Below, in pieces: positions 16,117-23,601 of a stretch of 35,319 nt of DNA (position 1 is its first letter; every line of letters starts with the position of its first letter). The position numbers were made by a program, and so were the translations under genes. A model generated the notes under the pieces. It was given only the letters and a program-made list of their open reading frames with translations, was not told the origin of the DNA and ran no database searches. This stretch comes from Hyella patelloides LEGE 07179 (GTDB taxonomy: Bacteria; Cyanobacteriota; Cyanobacteriia; Cyanobacteriales; Xenococcaceae): contig NZ_LR213808.1 of NCBI RefSeq assembly GCF_900659865.1, positions 1-35,319 of the forward strand, in the 5' to 3' direction.

Positions 16117-16932
16117 ATGAAGCAATGGTTTCACAAAGCGATCGCCAATCCTTGGCTGAGACAATATATTTTAGTTGGGTATGCAGCTAAAGGAACTGTA
16201 TATCTATTAATTGGCACCATTGCAATTCAAGCAGCAGTCATTTCCGATCGAAAAGCAGCAGGAACATATCTTACTCTAACTTGGTTAGCAGATCGACCAT
16301 GGGGAAAGCTACTAGTTTGTTTAATCGCAATTGCTTTAACAGGATATGTATTGCGAAGATTACTTCAGGCAATATTAATATCAGAAGCTCAAAATCCTTT
16401 TAGTTTAAAGAGTATTTTACAATGTCTCGGTTACATAATGAGCGGTTTAAGCTACGCTGGTGTAGCTCATTCTGCTCTCAATATAGTTTTTGAATTAGGA
16501 GAATATGACGATACTATTGAAGACTTAGCAAACCAACTATTCGAGCAACCCATAGGAGGATGGCTGATTTTTCTGGGAGGGATCGCTGTGACAATTATCG
16601 GCTTTTCTTATATCTATGGAGCTTATAGTGGTTCTTACATTAGTGAATTTCAGTCTTCTGATATTCATCATCGATTAGAGAAATGGGCTACGCGCATCGG
16701 CAAGCTAGGTGTATCTGCTAGGGGTGTGGCTTTTATTTTGACTGGCATTTTCTTGATTCAGGCTGCTATTTATGGCAACTCAGAGCTTGCAGGTGGACTG
16801 CAAAATGCTTTCCGAGTGCTGGCAACAAAGCCTATGGGGTGGCTGTGGTTAAGCTTAATTGGTTTGGGTTTGATTTGCTATGGACTGTATATGTTTGTTG
16901 CTGCTGGATATCGACGTTATGCCATTAGATAA
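16117..16932 (+). CDS. DUF1206 family six-helix membrane protein
   Basis: The 271-residue product is almost entirely hydrophobic. It shows three repeated units of two helices, typical of DUF1206, each opening with a phrase like YAAKGTVYLLIG, LSYAGVAHSALN or VSARGVAFILTG. The family has no known function; the repeated glycine-rich helix pairs suggest a symmetric membrane bundle. The stop lies inside the next gene, whose start is 14 bases upstream, so the two are translationally coupled. The ATG at 16117 gives the expected N-terminus with an amphipathic lead-in before the first helix. Confidence 0.88.
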   Translation: MKQWFHKAIANPWLRQYILVGYAAKGTVYLLIGTIAIQAAVISDRKAAGTYLTLTWLADRPWGKLLVCLIAIALTGYVLRRLLQAILISEAQNPFSLKSILQCLGYIMSGLSYAGVAHSALNIVFELGEYDDTIEDLANQLFEQPIGGWLIFLGGIAVTIIGFSYIYGAYSGSYISEFQSSDIHHRLEKWATRIGKLGVSARGVAFILTGIFLIQAAIYGNSELAGGLQNAFRVLATKPMGWLWLSLIGLGLICYGLYMFVAAGYRRYAIR

Positions 16933-17701
16933 TAAATTCTCGCTTAAAGCGATCGCTTGCTTGACTGTAGTTATTCTATCAGCTTGTTTGAATACTTCTC
17001 CATCGTCCATCGCGATCGAGAAAGACGGTTTAGTAGATGTAGCTGCAATAACGCAAAATTTCGACAGCTCGATCGGTAACTCTGTCTTAGTTCGCAATGA
17101 TGTTATCGCAAAAATAGGAGAAAGGGGTTTAATCTTAGATAAAGATCGAATTTTTAGTGGCGAAACCATTTTAGTTATCAGTACATCTAAAATACCCTCA
17201 ATATTCTCCAGCGATCAAACTCCCGAAGTTCTAGTTAGTGGCAGAGTAGAACGATTTATTTCAAGGGATCTCGAACCAAAATATGGTTTAAATCTTGACT
17301 CTAGCCTCTATAATCAATACGAAGGAAAGCCTGTAATTATTGCTACATCGCTGATATTTTCACCCGATCCAGAAGATTTAACTCGCAATCCCGAAATGTA
17401 TTATGGTGAGCAGTTAGCAATCAAAGGGGAAATAGAAGATATAAAAAGCTATGGTTTATTTGAACTCGATGAAGAACAAGTATTTGGAGGAGAAGATTTA
17501 TTAGTAGTGCAACTTAATCCTAGAATTGAACTTGAGAACGAACAAACGGCGATCGTCTACGGTGTATTGCGTCCATTTATCTTTGTTGAATTGGAACGAG
17601 ATTACGATTTAGGCTGGGATTTATCGATTCAAAAACAGATTGAAGCAGAGTATTCTCAAAAACCCGTCTTCGTTGCCGAAAAAATCCAGATTTTAAAATA
17701 A
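16919..17701 (+). CDS. Lipoprotein with two homologous beta-rich domains
   Basis: ATG 16919 gives 260 residues starting with a lipoprotein signal (hydrophobic core IACLTVVILSAC, lipid-bearing Cys about residue 23). The mature part holds two similar halves. Half one has IGNSVLVRNDV, FSGETILVIST, VSGRVERFISRDLEPKYGLNL and GKPVIIA. Half two has YGEQLAIKGEI, FGGEDLLVVQL, VYGVLRPFIFVELERDYDLGW and QKPVFVA. The patterns suggest small barrel (OB-like) folds, but this is inferred. Overlap with the DUF1206 gene implies coupled expression and perhaps a joint role at the membrane. A longer frame from 16880 would put residues before the signal peptide and is rejected. Confidence 0.82.
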   Translation: MPLDNKFSLKAIACLTVVILSACLNTSPSSIAIEKDGLVDVAAITQNFDSSIGNSVLVRNDVIAKIGERGLILDKDRIFSGETILVISTSKIPSIFSSDQTPEVLVSGRVERFISRDLEPKYGLNLDSSLYNQYEGKPVIIATSLIFSPDPEDLTRNPEMYYGEQLAIKGEIEDIKSYGLFELDEEQVFGGEDLLVVQLNPRIELENEQTAIVYGVLRPFIFVELERDYDLGWDLSIQKQIEAEYSQKPVFVAEKIQILK

Positions 17702-17812
17702 ATAGGTGTCTTATTTTCTGAGCTTAGTTTTATAATTCAGCTATTTTTAACCAGCTAACAGCTTTAAGCTCCAAGCTTATCGCCAGGTTCAACACCTCCA
17801 CTTCGTGCATAG

Positions 17813-18400
17813 TGGAATAACGGTAAACCAATGATTTTGCTGGCAGGGATTGGCTTTGAAGCCGAAACAGTAGAAGATGCCGATCGCGAGACGAAAAATC
17901 GCTTAGGGATGCTAGCCTATGTACTATCGGGATTGAAGCAATTACGAGAATTTGAGAAGTTTGAAACAAAAATTGAAACTGATGACAAGATAATCAAAGT
18001 GGACGCTAACGCTGTAACTATTGCTAATGCTGCACCACCTACTTCTATATTGGCACATGGTACAGCAGGAGTAGTTTATGATGATGGATTGTTAGATGTA
18101 ACCATTATTTCCCCAGAGATAAGAGCGAGTGCGATCGCTATTTCCGCTCATCTTTTGCAAAGTGCCAGTAACGACGAGGCAGCAGAAAGGAATGATATTG
18201 GCTATTTGCGAACTAAATGGGTCAAAGTGACCACAAATCCGCCCCAGAAGGTTGTTTTAGATGGCGAAATAATTGGTTCAACTCCCATCGAGGTTAAATG
18301 TATCCCTCAAGGCTTAACAATATTTACCCCAGCTGAACAAGTAATTCAAGCAGAAGAAAAGCTCGAACATCTTTCAGGAATAGAAATCGAAAGCAAATAA
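17813..18400 (+). pseudogene. C-terminal remnant of a YegS/diacylglycerol kinase-type lipid kinase
   Basis: The frame opens after a stop at 17810. Its first methionine is at 17831 (189 residues). It matches the C-terminal domain of DAGK/YegS/BmrU lipid kinases: PMILLAGIGFEAETV, the RLGMLAYVLSGL helix, DDGLLDV and VVLDGE close to the end. The N-terminal catalytic domain with the GGDGT motif is absent, and nothing like it lies upstream. The reading frame is otherwise intact, so the loss may be recent or the fragment may still be made. AGCT-type heptamers lie just upstream (about 17755-17780), where an N-terminal deletion could have ended. It follows the lipoprotein gene by about 110 bases. Confidence 0.75.
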
Positions 18401-18643
18401 TGAATTCATGTTTCATCCTTTAAAAAAGCTTGCACTTTGTTATTCTAAAACTTATCTAATTAAGGCTTAAAGCTACATATGTACAAGCTCCTTGTGGCTT
18501 AAAACTTAGAGCTATTCCAATTTGATAGAGATCTAGAATCATCTGTTAGATAGACGAATTAATTTCTAAAAATTGATATTCTAATTACAACAAGTAAAAA
18601 CATAAATAATTAAAAATTTAGGAGCAAGACATAGGTATTTTAG

Positions 18644-18934
18644 CTTGTTGCCCTTGGTAATACCTCTAAAGTCTTCTACGACGATGGTAGCAATGCAACA
18701 ATTGGTGACAACGACAATGCCTTGATTAAAAATTTCACTAGTGGAGTAGACACCATTGAGGTCAAGGGTGTTCCTTCTGATTATGGTCTCAACTTTGGCG
18801 ACTTTGGTTTCGGTTCTAGTATTGCCAATGATACTCAGATTGTTCGCATCAACAACAGTGGTGTTCCTCATGAAGTGATTGGATATGTTCAAGATGTAAC
18901 CAGTTTTGTCTCTGGTGACTTCACATATCTCTAG
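18644..18934 (+). pseudogene. Tail fragment of an RTX-like calcium-binding surface protein
   Basis: The frame is open from just after a stop at 18641 and reads LGNTSKVFYDDGS, then GDNDNALIKNF, GVDTIEVKG, an FGDFGFGSS run, and ends in SGDFTYL. This pattern (LG..NKVFY, D.ALI.DF, DTI.L.G) matches the region after hemolysin-type repeats in large cyanobacterial exoproteins. There is no start codon before residue 27 and no upstream repeats, so it is a 3' remnant. A likely terminator follows at 18999, supporting its status as the former end of a gene. Confidence 0.6.
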
Positions 18935-19494
18935 AGATTGGCTCTGTTTGGTGATTTCTCAAAAATCAGGAGATAGAGGAAGAGCAATCACATCTAATAG
19001 GGGTTAAGTTAAACTAAGCCCTTTTTGGCTATATTCAAGCAAATTCATTTAATTATTTTCTTGAGAAAATTATCTGCGGAGTGTTAGGTCTAGATAATAA
19101 GAATAGCTTTCTAGCTACAACTAGAGAACATCTCTAAAACTACCCAATCATAAAATAAACATATATATTTATATCAAAAGTTTAAAACCAATTAATTTGT
19201 GAGCGAGAGCTAGCCTTTGGTTTTAACTGATGATAGTGGAGTAAACATAAGGGTTTCAACTACTCTGTACCCTCTACACATTTTTAACATAGAATCTTTA
19301 TATAGAGTGTTTCCATTCGTTATAAAATATTTGTATAAGTCCAGCATTATACTTCTTAAAACATAATTATAGATGAAATATCTGCGAAATAAAAACAACG
19401 GATTAATTTCATCAGTATGACTATTCATACGCCAGTAAAAATTGTTTTTTGGAGTGTTTAAAAATAAATAATAATCTAATAAACAGAACAAGAA
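18935..19494. other. Gene-free interval before the response regulator
   Basis: Apart from the terminator at 18999 no supported feature is seen. A 93-codon frame on the minus strand (19210-19491) has no family resemblance and no ribosome site, and is judged chance. Confidence 0.5.
18999..19026 (+). terminator. Terminator after the RTX-like remnant
   Basis: AGGGGTTA and TAAGCCCT form an eight-base stem with one mismatch, followed by a run of T (19022-19026). It begins 65 bases after the remnant's stop. Confidence 0.5.
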
Positions 19495-19941
19495 ATGTTA
19501 ACTATAAATCGGTCAGTTTTAATTATCGATGATGACCCTGATACTTTACTTTTAATCAAAATGGGTCTCCAATTAAATCTTGATTGGAAAATCATAACTG
19601 CTAATTCTGCTGAAGAAGGTATTCTTAAAGCGAAAGCGAACTATCCTGATGTCATTCTTTCTGATACAGATACGCCACAGATAGATGGTATGCAAATGCT
19701 ACGTGCATTACGTGAGAATTCTGTCACCAAAAATATTCCCGTAATATTCTGGACAGGAATCTGGAAGGAAATAAATGCACAGGAATATGCTCATCTTGGG
19801 GTAAAAACAGTAATTTCTAAGCCTTGTAATTTTCTAACTTTAGCGAACCATATAATGCAAGCTGCAAAAGTTATCGGAAAATGTGAAGTTCTGAGTAATA
19901 CGCATTCACAAGTAATAAGTAATACCTCTGTTTTAATTTAG
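19495..19941 (+). CDS. Single-domain response regulator (CheY-like)
   Basis: The 148-residue product is a complete receiver. It has the acidic triplet IIDDDPD after strand 1, the phosphoacceptor Asp in VILSDTDTPQIDG, the switch Thr in VIFWTG and the conserved Lys in ISKPCN. A tail of about 25 residues without a domain follows, rich in Ser, Asn and Val. With no DNA-binding or enzymatic output it probably works by protein contact, for example in a phosphorelay or motility path. No kinase is adjacent; the orphan kinases at 1781 and 5738 are about 13-18 kb away and any pairing is speculative. Confidence 0.9.
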   Translation: MLTINRSVLIIDDDPDTLLLIKMGLQLNLDWKIITANSAEEGILKAKANYPDVILSDTDTPQIDGMQMLRALRENSVTKNIPVIFWTGIWKEINAQEYAHLGVKTVISKPCNFLTLANHIMQAAKVIGKCEVLSNTHSQVISNTSVLI

Positions 19942-20047
19942 AGCATTCTTCAATCGATCTGACTAAATTAATATTAGAGGTGATCTAAATAATTTTGACG
20001 AAATTATTTATAAGAATTACTTACTAAATTTGAACTGTGTTGCATAT

Positions 20048-20260
20048 TTAATTTTTTAAAAATAAATATGCTTCTTTAGTTTCTAGTAACATTTGTGGAT
20101 TTCCATTACATATCAATAACCACATATTAAACCCTTGTTCTTTTAGTAATAACTTTTTACCACTTTCAGTAATTTCAATTATTTGTTTATTATTGAAAAC
20201 TTTATACATCTTGCAGCTTAATAGCTCTGCTTGATTCAATAAGCTTCTCTTTAATAACAT
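20048..20260 (-). CDS. Small unknown protein, 70 residues
   Basis: The frame starts at an ATG with GGAGG about 13 bases upstream, a little far but clear. The product has alternating polar and hydrophobic segments (MYKVFNNKQIIEITESG, GFNMWLLICNG) typical of a small folded beta-rich domain rather than a chance frame. No family is recognised and there is no signal peptide. It converges with the response regulator gene, whose stop lies about 100 bases away. I judge it a probable real gene on composition and ribosome site. Confidence 0.5.
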   Translation of the reverse strand: MLLKRSLLNQAELLSCKMYKVFNNKQIIEITESGKKLLLKEQGFNMWLLICNGNPQMLLETKEAYLFLKN

Positions 20261-20508
20261 TGATTTTTTGAACCTCCAGAGTATTACACGATCTAATTTA
20301 CTTAAAAAAATCGTGAATATTTGAATAAACCACTCGCAATTTCTTTTTAATTTCTTTCCAACTATACTTTAACTTTAAGATAGCTAAAAAAAGTGACAAA
20401 CTAGTTACTGACTACATAAATGAGTAAGTAAAATACTTCAAAACCTTACACATAAAGTCAGTTAACAAAAAGCAAATGGTCATAATAGAAAATTTTTAGG
20501 TTAAGAGT

Positions 20509-20619
20509 ATGGCTCGTAATTCTAAAATAGCTAAAAGTACCCTTGATTTTGGCAAGGGAATGTTTGTCAATTTCTGTGCTTGTATACTTGAACGTAGTGA
20601 AGTAAATAGGAATAAATAA
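20509..20619 (+). CDS. Possible 36-residue peptide
   Basis: An ATG opens 36 codons (MARNSKIAKSTLDFGKG at the start, two Cys in the middle, basic end). Only a weak purine stretch (AAGAG) precedes it. It is followed at once by a strong imperfect hairpin, which would suit a small transcript unit. No relatives are recognised; chance is quite possible. Confidence 0.2.
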   Translation: MARNSKIAKSTLDFGKGMFVNFCACILERSEVNRNK

Positions 20620-20624
20620 AAAAA

Positions 20625-20690
20625 CAGATATATCTTTGATTTCTTTAAATAAATCCTAGATAATTTTTTTAAAGAAATTTAATATATCTG
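20625..20690. repeat. Imperfect 20-base inverted repeat
   Basis: CAGATATAT (20625-20633) pairs with ATATATCTG (20682-20690), and ATTTCTTTAAA (20639-20649) with TTTAAAGAAAT (20668-20678). The arms are separated by an internal bulge and an 18-base loop. It could be a transcript-end hairpin or a small mobile repeat. Confidence 0.6.
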
Positions 20691-20991
20691 TCTCTTACTC
20701 GATTAAAAACGTAAGTCAGTGACTTAATTTTTAGCCCTATTCATTTTTCAATTGTACTTACAGAAAGTGACAAAAAAGAGTTGTTAAATAATGTAATTTA
20801 TCTATGAAATATATTGTATTGCATTTTGTAAGTAGCTTTCGTTTAGTAGACATAGAAAGCGATCGCTCTTTTACAGAATCATCAACAAAATCGCAAACAG
20901 GACAGTCAGAGTAGACTATCTGATTATTTAGATTGAACCAATAGCTACAGTTGGAAAAGATACCAGTAAAAAACAGATGATTATCTAGTAT

Positions 20992-21019
20992 CTCTATCTA
21001 TTCAATAGAAGAGATAGAG
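20992..21019 (+). repeat. Hairpin CTCTATCT/AGATAGAG
   Basis: A perfect eight-base stem with a 12-base loop is followed by CTTTT on the plus strand. It could be a weak plus-strand terminator. It lies beyond the stop of the GAF gene but in the wrong orientation to end it. Confidence 0.35.
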
Positions 21020-21106
21020 CTTTTAAGTTCTTCAATCTCAGAGATTAAGTTTTATTTAATTGTTAATCGGTTCGGAATTTATCGCATTTTTTTTTGAGAC
21101 TTTATT

Positions 21107-21550
21107 CTATCTTTGAGATTTATATAGCGATGGACATACTTCAACAGCATAATCTGCCAGAAGTTTTTCGGTTTTCTCATCAAATAAACTGCCATCAATT
21201 CGATTTAAAACCATAATTGCTCCCAATAACTTGCCCTGATATTGAAGCGGAACAGCAAGTGCTGTATAAATTCCCAAACTTTGTACGTAATCTTGTCGAA
21301 TACGAGTATCTCCAGTAGTTTTCGTCACTAATATCGGACAATTACTCTTGATCGCTGTCCCGCACAAACCAGAAGTAGCGATTGCTCCTCGCTTGCCTTT
21401 GATTATGGAAGCGTGTTTGCCTACTGCTGCTGTATAGTAGAGGACTTCTTCTTTTTCAAAAGCTTCAGCTACTACTGCTGTTTCCGCGTTGAGAAGCTCC
21501 CGAACTCTTTGTGCTATCTCTTCTAAAAGTTGATTAGTTTGATTGACCAT
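21107..21550 (-). CDS. Single GAF-domain protein
   Basis: The 147-residue product is one GAF domain. It has an N-terminal helix (LLEEIAQRVRELLNAE), a strand-rich core, the segment GLCGTAIKSNCPILV, then DYVQSLGIYTALAVPLQYQGKLLGAIMVLNR, in which SLGIYTALAVPL and GAIMVLNR are family hallmarks. The bilin-binding DXCF motif is absent. A Cys does occur in GLCG, the position where some GAF proteins act as methionine sulfoxide reductases or redox sensors, so small-molecule or redox binding is possible. ATG 21550 is preferred to TTG 21556. No output domain is attached and no partner lies nearby. Confidence 0.85.
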   Translation of the reverse strand: MVNQTNQLLEEIAQRVRELLNAETAVVAEAFEKEEVLYYTAAVGKHASIIKGKRGAIATSGLCGTAIKSNCPILVTKTTGDTRIRQDYVQSLGIYTALAVPLQYQGKLLGAIMVLNRIDGSLFDEKTEKLLADYAVEVCPSLYKSQR

Positions 21551-22223
21551 TATCAAAGCGCGATCTCACTAAAGCAATTTCGCAGATCGCCCCTAAGTTC
21601 TAATCTTAACATGAGTTTTTTGTAGTAAGGGTATAGTTGAGAGCATCATCTGAAATAAAAGTCTAATGTCAGGTTGCTAGTCACGAAGGTAAATCTTCAT
21701 TACCTAATTACTAACTTTATTGATGCCGTTGTAGTCCTTCGAGTTTGTTCTTAACAATAATGATGATAATTTATCTGGCAAAATCCAAGTCAAATCCTCT
21801 AAATTTTGCGAATTAAATCTATTAGATAATCGATGTTTGAATTTTAAGAGATAGTATCAATCTTTTGTATGAATCTCTTTACCCATTTTTTCTAGTCCTT
21901 AAGTACCAAAATTATCTGGTACTTATGATCGAGGTAAATTAACATTTGATTTTCTTACTATTTAAGTAATTAACAATAGTTTGATTAGATTGCCAACCGC
22001 ACGGGTGCAATTATTTTTTGATGACCGCTAATCTGGAAATCAAGATCTAATGCACTAGCATAATTACTTGAGGTATTACAGCAATATGAAATTCCGCTTT
22101 CTCAAAACCGCTTTGCTCGTTATTTGGTCTTTTGTGGGAAAGTCGCTTTTCGGAATAATGCGATCGCAAATTTTATCACTAGTCACGCAAAACAAGGCGA
22201 CAGCAGTTGATATCGATCTGAAC
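21551..22223. other. Interval with one good hairpin and no confident gene
   Basis: The region holds a perfect hairpin at 21900-21925 (TAAGTACCA and TGGTACTTA, eight-base loop). The frame upstream of 22224 reads in phase with the next gene back to 22068, but looks like noise containing HIP1 rather than coding sequence. Confidence 0.45.
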
Positions 22224-22478
22224 ATGAACACTTATTTTAACTTCAACACCAGCTTTCTCATGGCAAGGCTGCCAATATTCTTGGCTTTGGCAGTTGCTAT
22301 GTTCCCTGTAACTTCTTTTGCCCATACGGTAGGACAATTGACCGAGCGACGCGATCGCGGAATGAGACCAGCTCAAAATTTACGCTATCATACCGTCATT
22401 CAAAACCCTGGTTCGGAAGAGTTAATCCCTGCAACCGTTCCACCTATTACTGAAAGCGAGATATCAATGGTCGGATGA
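22224..22478 (+). CDS. Short exported protein of unknown function
   Basis: From ATG 22224 the product has 84 residues; ATG 22260 is equally likely. A signal peptide is clear: MARLPIFLALAVAMFPVTSFA, with cleavage before HTVGQL. The mature part has about 50 residues, basic then Pro-rich (LIPATVPPITE). I recognise no family. In-frame starts at 22068 and 22086 would place the signal peptide internally and are less likely. The stop overlaps the ATG of the YHYH-like fragment (ATGA). It may itself be a truncated gene, because the region around it is decayed. Confidence 0.45.
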   Translation: MNTYFNFNTSFLMARLPIFLALAVAMFPVTSFAHTVGQLTERRDRGMRPAQNLRYHTVIQNPGSEELIPATVPPITESEISMVG

Positions 22479-22603
22479 CGATTACACCAGAGTTTCCAGA
22501 TGGTACTTATGCTTATTTCCTCACCTCAGATTTTCCGATTGTCCCAAGATGCTTTAAAGGCATACCTTCGCAGGATTTCGCAAAAGGAAGACCTCCTCGC
22601 TAG
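22475..22603 (+). pseudogene. YHYH-domain protein fragment
   Basis: A 42-codon frame reads TPEFPDGTYAYFLTSDFPIVP, then RCFKGIPSQDF. This matches the C-terminal part of YHYH-domain proteins (pattern PEFP.GTYAYF followed by FP.IPRCFKG.P). The characteristic YHYH segment and the rest of the domain are absent upstream, so this is a remnant. It overlaps the preceding stop by ATGA, which looks accidental. Confidence 0.55.
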
Positions 22604-22932
22604 CTTTAATCGAGCAAAAATGTTTTCAAAAGTTGGCGTTGGTGAATTAAGGTATGATTTTTGAATTTTCATACTGTACTCTTCTTAAAAAAGCCCTAAA
22701 GGATTCCCTGACCTCACGCACCGCCCCGTTCGAGGTTTTCCCCATCTCTTGGACAAGCCTCGAACATAGGGACGGAGCAAGAAGCTTAGAGCTTTAAGCT
22801 ACGAACAGAAACATTTTGTCCTAAAGGATAAGCTACGCAAATACGTCATACATCAAACTACCAACGCCCAAAAGTTTAATTCAATTTTGTGCGAATCAAA
22901 TCGCTCCTATTTTCTCCAGCTTGGTAATATTT
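22604..22932. other. Interval upstream of the RND efflux locus
   Basis: No gene is seen. It contains the strong hairpin at 22721-22775 and an AGCTTAG/AGCTTTA/AGCTACG heptamer run at about 22784-22804. Confidence 0.5.
22721..22775. repeat. Stable inverted repeat, GC-rich
   Basis: GTTCGAGG (22728-22735) and CCTCGAAC (22758-22765) pair perfectly. Outer arms CCGCCCC and GGGACGG extend the pairing with one mismatch and a three-base bulge. It is much richer in GC than its surroundings. Confidence 0.7.
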
Positions 22933-23601
22933 ATGTCACTTAAATTTTTCCTTACTAAACATACTTATCGATTGGCAAACCGATTCACTTTTATCGGTTG
23001 CTCGATCCTTTTACCAGGATTATTGATGTTAGCTGCGGGTTGCGATCTAATGCCTCCTGGAGATGCTCAAAGTGATTCTGTTCGCTCTAAACAACAGCAA
23101 AAATCCCTATCTGTCGATGTAGGAGTAGCAAGCCAAGGAACGCTGGAAAAAGATACTCAATATGTTGGTACAACTTACCCCGTACGAGAAGTTTCTATGC
23201 GATCGCGCATTGAAGGACAGATACTCGATTTGAACGTAGACGTAGGCTCTAGAGTAGAACAAGGTCAGGTATTGGCACAGATTGACGATTCCATTAACAA
23301 AGCTACCGTATTAGAAGCAAAAGCAGAATTAGCTGCCTTGCAATCAGAAGTTACCAGTCTTCAGGCAGACGTAAATGAAGGTCTGACTCAGATCCAGCAG
23401 GCAAAAATCACATTACAACAGGCACAGTCCGATCTGGTTAGGTCGAATCAGCTTGTTAAAGAAGGTGCAGTTACCCAACAATCGGCAGAACAAGCCCAGA
23501 ATACCCTAGATAATGCCAAACAAGCATTAGAGTCGGCACAACAGCAGGTAGCCAATCGCACCTCGGCTAGACATTTCGGGAGGTGTAGAAGAAGAAATTA
23601 G
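22933..23601 (+). pseudogene. Truncated RND periplasmic adaptor (membrane fusion protein) gene
   Basis: The first 205 or so codons encode a normal HlyD/AcrA-type adaptor. There is a lipoprotein signal (lipobox LAAGC), a strand phrase YVGTTYPVREVSMRSRIEG, the lipoyl half-motif DVGSRVEQGQVLAQIDD, and the long helical hairpin rich in Ala and Gln. At about 23560, just after QQQVANRT, the sequence switches to pump-gene sequence in another frame. The protein ends with unrelated residues (SARHFGRCRRRN). The second lipoyl half, the barrel and the membrane-proximal domain are missing, so it cannot function as an adaptor. ATG 22933 is preferred to TTG 22921. Confidence 0.85.

Larger units (their letters stand above)
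20261..21106. other. Long interval without a confident gene
   Basis: About 850 AT-rich bases contain only a possible 36-codon frame (20509) and two inverted repeats (20625 and 20992). The phrase AAAGTGACAAA occurs near 20388 and again near 20765. The interval looks like decayed or regulatory DNA; no transposase remnant could be recognised. Confidence 0.5.

Noticed and set aside
19210-19491. 93-codon minus-strand frame before the response regulator
   Set aside because: No ribosome site, odd composition rich in Tyr, Phe and Asn from AT-rich DNA, and no family resemblance.
20261-21106. AAAGTGACAAA phrases considered as ends of a Tn7-like or CRISPR-associated transposon
   Set aside because: Only two short matches, no inverted end arrangement, no transposition genes and no CRISPR repeats.
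21988-22025. Possible terminator or riboswitch around CCGCACGGGTGC followed by T-rich sequence
   Set aside because: The stem is only four pairs with a two-base loop, so no stable structure is supported.
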